Positions 55,320-64,000 of a DNA stretch of 64,000 nucleotides are shown here, one piece after another; the first letter of the stretch is position 1; each line of letters starts with the position of its first letter. The notes beneath the pieces were generated by a model, which was given only the letters and a program-made list of their open reading frames with translations, ran no database searches and was not told the DNA's origin. Location: positions 289,335 to 353,334 of the forward strand of contig NW_005178593.1 in NCBI RefSeq assembly GCF_000350225.1, given 5' to 3'. This DNA comes from Chondrus crispus. Lineage: Eukaryota > Rhodophyta > Florideophyceae > Gigartinales > Gigartinaceae. The position numbers were made by a program, and so were the translations under genes.

Positions 55320-58300
55320 CGTTATTGGCTTTTTTGATCACTTGGGACGAAGATATTTTCTTGACCCGATCAGGAAAGAGATCTTTGATGCAAAGATCCA
55401 CAATCTGAGAGGACTTCGTTGTGAATGAGGCTCAGCTTCTCCCATGCGCCGTCTTTTAAACGATGTTCCACAGAAACGCTACTTAGAAGTACTTCTGATG
55501 GTATTTGAGGCATAAAGCCGTTTAATCGTTCTTCATCTTTGAGCCAAGGCAGTCAGTTTCTAATTGAGCCGCTGTGCGCTCCGGGCTGTCCTTGTTCATT
55601 TCCAATCTTCGTTTCTGGGTTGTGGGTTATCCATGCCATACGCTAGACGATTCGACGCAGAGGTCGACATTCTCAGGCAGAAACCCCCCGTACTTCGCGC
55701 CTGTGCCAATAATTCGGCCATGTTGCCTTTCCCATCTCTTTGTAGGCATAAAGAATTTTTCTTGAGCCTGGATGTGCTCAGTGTGGCGCTGACGGCTTTT
55801 AAATTTTACTTGAGCCATGTCGTCATGAACGATTTTCATCTTCCTGCTTGCTCCTTTTGTGGTCTCGTCTGCTTGTCAAGAAGGGGTTTCGGCTTCGCTG
55901 GCTTCGTGGGAAGCCTTGACCTGCGTTTTTTCTAGCACAGCCATTTCCAATAACGCTCGAGAACAACTTTCTTCACTCTCCTTCACCTGAGCTTCGTACT
56001 CATAGATCTCTTAAGGGCGTACGGCTCAAGCGTCAACGGCGGGCGCGGATTGAGCGACAGGTCCCGCTGGCACGCCGCCGAGGCGCTACGCTCGACGATG
56101 CCTGTGCGCGAGACGCGCGCGGCCGTGCGCGCCTCGTAGGTGGCGCCGTCGTCGTCGGACGGCGCGGCCGACGCGGCCGCGGCGCCGGACGGAGCCACAG
56201 GCATGGGTGGCTGTGGAGTGATGTGCCGGCCGCGGCAGGAGTTAGAGGGGGCGGTGGGATCAGCGGGGACAGTGAGACCGGTAGCGACGGTGGGATCAGC
56301 AGGGGCGACGGTCGCAGCGGGGCTGCGCATGGTGGAGACGGGGCGGCGGCCGTGCTTGGAGGCGGCAGTGGACATCGGGAGCGGTGGGGCGGAGCAGGGC
56401 GGGGTGGGGGTAAGGGGGGACGGAAAACAAAGGAGAGGTGGTATGGTTTGCGGTAGGCGTCCGGGTTTGGGAGGGGGAAGGGAGGAGGTGGACATGGTGA
56501 AGGTGGGGGGATGGGGGGAGCCGGATGAGGGCGGGGCATCTATCTGCAACAGTTGTGTGTGTAAGGTATGTGCAGTATGTGGAGGGAGGGCGGGGATACT
56601 TGTCCTGCAGCTGTTAACAGTTGAAGGGGAAGTTATTCCGGAAAAATGCACATCAGGGGATGAAGTTGAATTTTTTGGAAAGCACTGGTGGGCCACGTCA
56701 TAGATTTCGTGCATTTGACCAATCATACTGTGTACAGCTAAAAAACAATGTGGATCACAGCAATTTGGATCACAGCAATGAACACTTTTCGCTTCAGGCT
56801 GGAGAAACAGAAGGACTCAAAGTGAGCCAGCCGCACCTTTAATTACCGCATCTGGCATCTACTCCCTGCGAGAGAGCTATGCCTGCATTCGCCACCGCGC
56901 CAAAAGCCGCCACTCCTGCCCCTTGAGCTCCTCGCAACCCGCCCTTCCGCAGCTCTCGCGCTCTCCCTCGCACATGTACCTCTCCACCAGGACGCCGCCC
57001 AGTAGCGAAGGGCACACGGGTGACACCTCTGCCCAAATATACACACGTATATTCAAGGCCCTCCAATTGACCCAACCGAAACCCTTCACCCCTTTCTCTC
57101 CGTCCTGCATCCTGCGCCCCCTTCTTCTGATCATATCCCTTCTTCTCCTACCCGTTCGTCTCTTCTGCAGGCGGCAGTACGCTTCATTCAGCTTCACTAC
57201 TCTACAGCCTCACCTTATTTCCTATCGAACAGAAATAACCCCGTCCTCCCTTCCGTCGTTGGAAAGTTCGTTTGTTGTTGTCGGCCGCTTGTTTCGCCCT
57301 TTCGGTATGGCTAACCATAGTCTGTTCCGTCCGAACTTTCGAGCAATCACCCTGACTCGCTGCCATGCACACCCGCCTGTAAGACTACTGACCCGGGTTC
57401 AGAATTTTTGTACAGCCGAACGCCGTCCAGTATTGTTCATGAGTTTTCTGCTTGTAGGTATGCGAACATGTGAATTTTGCGTACTGTTCTACTGCAACAT
57501 TCTTCGCCACTCTCTTCTGTGTAACTGAGTTATTGACCAATGCCTTATTTCTGTCCACTGCTCTCCCAATACTTCGACTGACATGGCCATTTTGGAACGT
57601 AAAATATGTGACTATCGTCGGTACGTCCTGTCCATCCCTCGCTTCGGTGTGGTGCTGTGGCGACAACTGACAATTCAATTGTGCATCGTCGTTCGATTTC
57701 AATGTGATGAGGGCGTAGTTGGATGGAGACCATCCGGCATGTAATACAAAACGGTTTCTTCGTTGGCTACTCGTTTTTGGCGAGCCACTTCAGATGAAGG
57801 GGTGCCATATTCTCCTCGATTACTGCGAAGCAGAAGCCCTAGTCCGGCCGCGAGACAGATACAAGAGCTGCAGCTCCATTCGGATCACGCGTGATTGTTT
57901 TTTCTGGAAGGTGTGTGTGTTTCATTCGGGTATCTTATTCCCTCAGACCGATACCCGTGTGCAAGAAACCTGCAGGCAGCACGGAACAGTAGCTCGAACT
58001 ACTGGGGCGGAGACCGATCAATTGCGTATCAGAAACTGCGAAAAAGCCATCACATGTTTGTGATGAAGTAAATGGCGCTGCTCTTTACCAAGACAATGTC
58101 CAGCGTTGCCGAGTCTGTTTCAAGAAACTGCATTTGTGGTCATCGAAGTTGAATACATGCAAGCGTGCAGCGTCCTAAATATGCTCGGCTGCGGCTGCAA
58201 AGTCATCGTCCATTTCGCCCCATGTATCTTCGAGGGAGGAAAACTCTTAGTAATTTCGCCGCCGACCGTCAAGTATCCAACTGGACTGATTGTCTCATAA

Positions 58301-60474
58301 TTGGAAATAATTTGCTTTGACGTGGCGCGCTGCAAGGAAGACGTCAATTCAGCCTGACAGCCGAAAAGAATCAGCAGAGTGGATAGCTTCGAATGCCACA
58401 AGGATATTGAATGCCATGTCTGAGAAACTGCAGCGGCGTGACTGAGTGACGCTGGATTTGAGGACGGGGTAGGAGGGGATTAGCACTGCGTGACGACCTT
58501 CATGTCGTACGAGTTGCACGCCGAGAAGAACGGCGCGGCACCGCCGTGTACTACCATTTCGAGGCGCGGGGGTAGGGAAGAAGGTGTCTTGAAATGGTTG
58601 CTTATTCGCACTTAAACAGCACAGGGGGTCATTTTGATATCACTTCCAGCCGAAAGCAAGGTGAAAAGGTCCACATTCGCTTACAAAAATATGGCAAGTA
58701 GCCCACTGGTAAGGCAATCAAGCATTAATAATTCACTCTCTTCCCAGCAAGAGCTAGACATTTTTTGCATTTTCATACCGTACGGTCATTTTTGGTGACA
58801 GTACTCGCACCATGTGAATAACTTCCCGGAATTCTCCTGTTCTTATGGCGCTGGCCGGTGCTTCACGTCACCGGCTTGCTTCTTTACGTCCTTGCTGACC
58901 AAGATATTTGCTTTTCCAAGCTCTCGCCGTCACGGTTCTTGCGCGAAACAGATCCTAGCGTTACGGGGGCATACATTCTGGTTATCAGAGTGTTCTGCTA
59001 ACACTTGAAATTGAGCAAGGAGGACACAAGGTGTCAGGAAACCAAACGTTTGAAGTGAGCAAAATTTCTCTCACTTCGCAACACGGCTAGAAGCCACGGC
59101 TTTTTCAAAAGCCTGCAATGCTGGCGTGAAGTGTCGAATGATATTTGTCAATCGCAAACAAGTTTACGAGTCAATGAAACGGCCATGGTCTCCTTCTTTG
59201 TCGTACGCGTTTGTAGTAGGGCACCAACTGACCCGGCAGTCAGCGATACTGTCCAAGGTTCGTGGGAAACACATTCTGTATAGCTAGTGCGGGGCGGGAT
59301 CAGAAAAGAAGCAGGTCTAGCACCAGGTCGCTGCCATCTCAGAGGACCTCGACCTCCAGCAGAAAGCGTGCAGGCACTTTGTGCTCTGCAGCAGTGATGG
59401 GGCAACTTCCTCTCAAGTCGCTCGAAGCAAACGAACAGCGCTGCATCTTACTGCGCATGGCAGACGCCCGCCGCCCTGCGCGCCGTTGTACCGCGCGCCG
59501 CCGTACAGCGCAAACATGCCCGGTCACCTTGGTACTGTGATCGTCGGGGTGCCAGGGAGGATGGAGGTGCGATGAAGGGCCGTTGCGGGGACGGTAGGGA
59601 AACGGTGCCGGTGGAAAGCGGGTTTCCACCGATGTTTATTGCGGGACGGGCTTCGTGGGAAAGCAGATTGGTTGAAGGACAGGTTCCGGGAAGGGTGGCG
59701 CGTGGGCGGAACGGGATGGAGCGCAGGCTGGAACTGTGACGTGGTCTGCCGACTCTCACCTATGGCGGTGATAACGGAAAAGAGGGCATCGTCCGAGGGA
59801 TGGCTGAGGGTGTCGATAACGCCGGTACGCGAACGGGGGCTCGAACGAAGGCGGCAACGCGCGCGTGTACGAGTACTCGGAGAGCAATACGACGACGATG
59901 AGGGAACGGAGCGCACCGGGGGAGAAGGCGGGCGCGCGGGCGGGCGCAGGAAGTAACTGGGCAATCGGAAGTCACACTGGGCAAGGCAATGGAAGGAGCG
60001 GGACGAGCGCAAGGCCAGCCTGGCTTTGCGCTCTGAACCTCTGAGAGGTTTTGTTACATGGTTCTGCATTGAGCTGCTGTGCGAACTCACGCTGCAGAAT
60101 CGCGATAGACTGCGGTTGCTATGGCCTGCGATCCACGGAGTTCTGGCCCGAGACATTGTACCAGCAAGGCACCCGTCTGCTGTTCCAGAGAGGACCGTTA
60201 TTTGCTTGTTACGAGTTGGCGTCCGACCTCATCGCGATGAACCAAGAATTGACGTTTTGAAAGGCCTCAATCTCCTGCTGCGATTGCCACCTGACCCGCT
60301 GAAGTTTTATCCATGCCGATCACGCCATCGCTGCGCGTATGTGCAATATGGCGCACACCGAGCACACATGGCCCGCACTGCCTTAGCTTGATCCCGCCGC
60401 CACTGTGCACACGTATCATACTTGGACGCACCCCTCATCCCAGATTGCACGTCCACGGTATACGCACTCAAAAA
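55320..60474. other. Right half of the DNA transposon, no recognised gene
   Basis: About 5 kb. It holds GC-rich blocks that look like pieces of host genes, for example a Pro/Ala-rich minus ORF at 55983-56726 (part ARTAARVSRTGIVERSASAA) and a GC-rich block at 59550-60010. No family could be named on either strand. It may be cargo collected by the transposon or older insertions. Confidence 0.45.
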
Positions 60475-60630
60475 TAGTAAATTTCTTCCAGCGATTAAAA
60501 ATCAATAAAAATAATATATTAAATAACAGTATAACAATAATTTAAAATTAGTACATTAATATGAACGTCCATATTTATATATTTAATTAAATATATTATT
60601 ACTTATTTTGTATTTAGTATTTAATCTATT
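60475..60630. repeat. AT-rich stretch
   Basis: About 85% A+T with TTTAATTAAATATATTA-like runs, sharply different from its neighbours. It lies just inside the right subterminal repeats. Confidence 0.85.
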
Positions 60631-60639
60631 GTGTCGCAG

Positions 60640-60843
60640 ATGTGTTCCCTTGCAATCCCACTACTGTCCCAGCCATGTCCCAGCCTTATCTCCGCCTTGT
60701 CCTAGCTATACCCCACAGATATCCCAGGTGTATCCCAGACATACCGCAACTCTATCTTTCGGGCCTATCAATTCTATATCTATCCGTCATCCCCAAACCT
60801 ATATCTTACCTATATCCAACCTGTATATCAATTTTCCACAGGG
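60640..60843. repeat. Right terminal and subterminal repeats of the DNA transposon
   Basis: Motifs GTCCCAGCC, TATCCCAG and CCTATATC repeat in the mirror orientation of the left zone and end with CCACAGGG at 60843. Confidence 0.7.
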
Positions 60844-61053
60844 AGAACGAGGAAGGCGGTATAAGGGTGCCACCGTGATTATGACGGTGTGGAAACCAAT
60901 GAGAAAAAGAGGAGGAAACGAAGGGACGAAGGAGCACGCAGGAAAATTCAATTTACGGATCAAAGGCGACATGACGATGTCGCAAATTCAGCGTCACGCA
61001 GGCAGGATAGAGATGCGACAAGCTATCACGAGGGAATTGTCGCGCCCGCCAGC
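60844..61053. other. B2 non-coding part resumed
   Basis: Sequence near 60868-60905 (TATAAGGGTGCCACCGTGAT) resembles 49832-49890 on the other side of the transposon (TATGAGGGCACTACTGTGAT), so a tandem repeat of B2 flanks the insertion. Confidence 0.5.
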
Positions 61054-62781
61054 TCAGACGGAAGGGTTGCCAAAGGATTTGCCCTTTGGAAGTGATGACA
61101 CGAGGCGAGTCAAAACTTGCAAGTCGTCAATCGAGGCTCCTTGCAGAGCCTCTCCCTCAACACCGTGAGCGCGGAGCAAGGCACAGTATACGCTCGTGAC
61201 GTCGTGGGTATTTTTGGAAATTGTTGGAGACGGTCGGGAAGAGATCACTTCCCTTACCGACAATGTTTTGGTGTGGCCTGCCGACGGAATTTCGACAGCT
61301 GAGGGTGCCTTTGACGAGGACGGAGAGGCTAGGGCAGCGCGCGGGGAAGCAGGGACAGCCGATCGAGGAGGAATTGGAGCGGAAGGACGGGAGCATACGT
61401 GAAGCTCCCGGGGGTCAGATGTGACGATGGGGGTAATGTCGGGAACCGGTGTTTGGTTTCCGAATCGGCGGCTCGTTTGAGCTTCCCACGCTGAGCAGAG
61501 GGTCGATGACCAGGGGTTGAACCAAACGAAGTCGCCCGCCGCTGGTTGGTTTCGACCAGGGGAGAAAGAGGGACGTTGGCGATTGAAAGATCGAGAGGAG
61601 CTTTGCGGAGTGACACAGTCCCAATCCACGCCCTCGATCGTATCAAGGAGGGAGCGTATTTCGCGATTTAAATCAGAGCCACCCAGAGGGACGGAGATGT
61701 CCAATAGACGCATTTGTACTATCAGGTACGCGGGGAGGTGCCACAGGCGCCAGCAATCGTAGGTCTCCCACAAGAGGGTCGCAGCTACTTTGATGCACCA
61801 CTCTGTGAGGAAGACCACCCATAACCCGTGCTGCGGATCCCGCAAATAGCTGCCATACTACGTGAGTATGGGTCCTATTTGAGCCCAAAAGCCTTGACTC
61901 ACCTCGTACTGGCTCCACCATGAGGGGGTGCGCTGGTAACGACTTGCATAATGCTGACGGGAAATCTCGTGCGCCTCTACCATTTGGTAGCCGATGAAGT
62001 ACCCTGTATCAGACCGAATACGCCGTTCAAAGCGCACTGTGTTCTGAAAGAAGAAAATACCCCCGCGTTTTAAATGACGGAAATTCGAAGGGATAATGGG
62101 TTCGGTCCAGAAGATGGCGTCAGATGTGAGAGTATGTCGGTTTCGCCACAGGCGATCCGCCTCGGCGGCAGGGTCATCAAAGGTGATATCAATGAGATTG
62201 TCCAAGTAGAGGCGTTCGCCCTCTGTACGACAACGCCAAGTGTCGCAACCGTATGACGAGGGTATGAGGGTGTCGGAAATGGGGATGGCAAGCCGAGCGA
62301 ATACGGCCTCCATAAATCGCAGAGAGAGAGAGTGGGACGGCCCCGTGGGGGAGGATGACGTAGGATGGAAGTCGGAATTGCTATACGGGTTCGCCAGTCA
62401 AAGGAGCGGATAGCAAGCACAGGGAGATTACCGGGGAAGCATGCCCGCGTCGTCGGCGAATTGGTGTTCAATTTTGGAAACGTCGCGAATACCCACAGAG
62501 GAGAACCACTGGGCCGAGGCAAATAAGGAAGGATGTTCGTGCATGATTTTGTCCTGTAGCTCTTCGAGCGAGGGGTAGTGGCGGGCTACCCAAGAGGGAT
62601 GATAACCTGGACGAAAGGTCGGGTCGGAGACGTCCGAATCAGGGGGACGTCGGGGAGGAGGGAGGTCGACGGAAGCGCGAGACTTGTTCGCGACGCCGAC
62701 ACCGGAGCGTCGACGGGCAGTATTTCCGCCCGCGAGCTCAGGAGGTAGAGGACACGTGGGATTCGTCTTTTCCTTGCTCAT
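61054..62781 (-). pseudogene. Element B2 antisense ORF
   Basis: Minus-strand coding sequence from a likely start near 62781 (MSKEKTNPTCPLPPE), about 105 bp inside the 3' LTR. Recognisable shared segments with the antisense ORF of element A are a His/Trp-containing N-terminal part, an aromatic middle (ADRLWRNRHTLTSDAIFW), VVFLTEWCIKVAATLLW and GDFVWFNPWSS, then an Ala/Pro/Ser-rich part. The order and spacing agree, so the ORF is an old, kept part of these elements. Function unknown. It is broken in a few places. Confidence 0.6.
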
Positions 62782-62871
62782 GCAGAGACTGTCGGTCAGG
62801 AATGGCGATGGAAGGGGTCGAGAAGAGAAAAAGGAGTTGGAGATCAAGGAGTGTAGCCAATGTGCAAGGAC

Positions 62872-62887
62872 GCTCAGAAGGGGAATA
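62872..62887 (+). other. Polypurine tract of element B2
   Basis: AGAAGGGGAATA directly precedes the 3' LTR start. Confidence 0.5.
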
Positions 62888-63846
62888 TGTAGTGCAATAC
62901 GCACCTGAAAAGGGGGGTGAAAAGAATGCAAAATATTTGGATATGAGAAGTAGTCCGGGTTGGGGGACACACGTGTGAATAATTGCACAGTTTTAATTAT
63001 TTTATTTTATTTAGTTAATTAGTTGGCATTAATTTTGCTCACACTAGATTAGATCTAGGATCTAGCGCTGTGAGCTACTGTACTGGCTCCGACGGGGCGA
63101 TATATACCTTAGCCCTCTGACCACCAAGTCAGTAAATGTAACCCAAGTTGCCAGAGTTTGATATCGCCTTGGTCGAAGTCCGTCTGTTACAAGACTCTCC
63201 CTTCTACTGTAGCCTACGGTGTCCTTTGCGCTCGGGGGTCTCTTTTTGTCCTTATCAATCTTCCTTTATTTCCCTATCCTAATTTCCCTTAATCTTGAGT
63301 TGGTCCCACCTTGTAGGATTGCGATCCGCAACGTGACGTCATTAGCCATCGGGTTTCTGTGTCGGTGCACCAGTGGTGCTTTTCTCAGCGTTGGTTCCAT
63401 CGGAATCTGGTTGCGACCGATCTGGAGTTGGTACTTTGCCATCTGGCAGTACGACAGTGCAGCTCCGCTACGTTTTCTTCTTTTCCGACGGGCTACGTTG
63501 TGAGGTCCCCGTCGAAGACCTTATCAAGGGTATAAGGTGTACAAGGCGGTCTTCGGGCATAGTATTTACGACCTATTGGATCAGGTTTACCTAGACACCC
63601 CTTCGAACTCGTCGAGCAGTTGCCTTTACAAGTCTCTACAACCATTTACCGATCCCGGGCTGGGCCCTTCTCTTTGCTCCCCCTATCAGGGATCCGAGCT
63701 ACTGCGGGCCGCAAACCCGCTTAAAGAGGACAGGGAGTTCCGAACACTCCGTAGCGCTGTGCCGTTGGCAGTTGTTGTTTTGTTTGTTGTTGTTTATGTA
63801 GGACCGTCGGACCTTGGTCTCCGCCTAACAGGCGCATTGCACTACA
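62888..63846 (+). repeat. 3' LTR of element B2 (959 bp)
   Basis: It is the same as 36970-37922 apart from about 30 substitutions and a few small indels near the end. It is followed by GTGCG. Confidence 0.92.
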
Positions 63847-63851
63847 GTGCG
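63847..63851. repeat. Right target-site duplication of B2
   Basis: GTGCG, the partner of 36965-36969. Confidence 0.88.
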
Positions 63852-64000
63852 CTTCCAGATCTTCCTGGAGACGTCGCGTCTCGTCGCTTCGTGCGAGGAA
63901 CCAGTCCCCGAGGGTTTCAAGCAGTCCGCGCACGGTCCAAAGGCGACTGCTAGCCGCGCGTAGAGCACGCGCCACCTCGGGGAGGGTCGCCAGCTCACCT
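63852..64000. mobile_element. Element C, right remnant (antisense-ORF part)
   Basis: A minus-strand open stretch with helix-forming segments (ARALRAASSRLWTVRGLLET; LARSDETRRLQEDLEAH), of the same character as the remnant left of B2. It runs off the window. B2 therefore lies inside the antisense ORF of element C. Confidence 0.55.

Larger units (their letters stand above)
49913..60843. mobile_element. Tnp2-type (CACTA/EnSpm/Plavaka-like) DNA transposon nested in B2
   Basis: The left end CCCTATAGGAAATCGAGATA and the reverse complement of the right end, CCCTGTGGAAAATTGATATA, align for over 60 bases with about 70-75% identity. AGAA stands directly outside both ends (49909-49912, 60844-60847). Subterminal zones on both sides are rich in GGATATA-like repeats in mirror orientation. 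Inside are a Tnp2 transposase on the plus strand and a divergent second gene on the minus strand, a usual layout for this superfamily. The ends begin CCCT rather than CACTA and the flank is 4 bp, so the exact subgroup is uncertain. Confidence 0.75.
36970..63846 (+). mobile_element. Element B2: Ty3/Gypsy chromovirus with two nested insertions
   Basis: Both LTRs begin TGTAGTGCAATACGCACC and end CATTGCACTACA, an inverted terminal match. The 5-bp sequence GTGCG stands immediately outside on both sides (36965-36969 and 63847-63851). Inside lie primer site, gag, protease, reverse transcriptase, RNase H, integrase, chromodomain, a long non-coding part and an antisense ORF. Removing the insertions 38637-39887 and 49913-60843 leaves about 14.7 kb. 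The two LTRs differ by about 30 substitutions in 950 bp by eye (about 96-97% identity), so insertion was fairly recent. Coding parts show about five or more breaks besides the insertions. Confidence 0.92.

Noticed and set aside
55983-56726. Pro/Ala-rich minus ORF as a real gene
   Set aside because: Low complexity, competing frames and no family. It is kept only as part of the unexplained transposon cargo.
59524-60156. 210-codon minus ORF in a GC-rich block
   Set aside because: Ser/Pro/Arg-rich composition is typical of non-coding frames in such blocks, and an opposite-strand ORF is equally plausible.
60659-60674. CACTACTGTCCCAGCC as the left end of another CACTA element
   Set aside because: No inverted partner was found, and the sequence fits the subterminal repeats of the transposon ending at 60843.
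1-64000. Bacterial or phage origin of the window because of ParB, YqaJ and methyltransferase signals
   Set aside because: Chromodomain retroelements, a Tnp2 transposon, NT-C2 and haem peroxidase genes, long non-coding gaps and lack of operons are eukaryotic.

Overview
The window is eukaryotic nuclear DNA. It contains LTR retrotransposons, a Tnp2-type DNA transposon, transposase-like genes and a few intron-poor or decayed host genes, with long intergenic stretches. An animal-type haem peroxidase relic, a DUF7869-type transposase-like gene, GC near 50% and compact genes fit a red alga such as a florideophyte (Chondrus-like). That assignment is inference, not proof. No rRNA, tRNA, CRISPR array or operon was recognised.

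Layout. 1-9173: right part of a Ty3/Gypsy chromovirus (element A; pol, chromodomain, a long antisense ORF, 3' LTR 8534-9173). 9182-10227: YqaJ-like nuclease relic. 11617-12330: haem peroxidase pseudogene. 13055-15482: gag/protease relic of another LTR element. 16337-16580: lone U3 piece of an LTR. 16.8-18.2 kb: two unrecognised, decayed ORFs on the minus strand. 18344-20664: DUF7869-type protein. 22115-25138: a 1007-codon ORF that reads as a ParB-like domain, a permuted (beta-class-like) DNA methyltransferase domain and a C-terminal Cys/His cluster; this is the most striking gene of the window. 26325-27486: NT-C2/coiled-coil protein split over three frames.

28.4 kb to the right edge is a nest of mobile elements. 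Element B1 (28400-35383) is a truncated chromovirus. A scrambled LTR block follows (35384-36277). Then comes a fragment of an older element C (36278-36969), resuming at 63852 after an inserted element. The inserted element is B2 (36970-63846), bounded by LTRs of about 950 bp with matched ends and a 5-bp target duplication GTGCG. B2 itself holds two insertions: a 1.25-kb unclassified piece (38637-39887, flanked by GATCG) and a 10.9-kb Tnp2-type DNA transposon (49913-60843, flanked by AGAA). The DNA transposon carries what looks like a captured host-gene fragment.

Elements A, B2 and C share an unusual layout: a long ORF on the opposite strand between the chromodomain end and the 3' LTR. The sense gag-pol and this antisense ORF would be transcribed towards each other. 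All retroelements here are broken fossils. The host-type genes show no operon-like coordination and are best read one by one.
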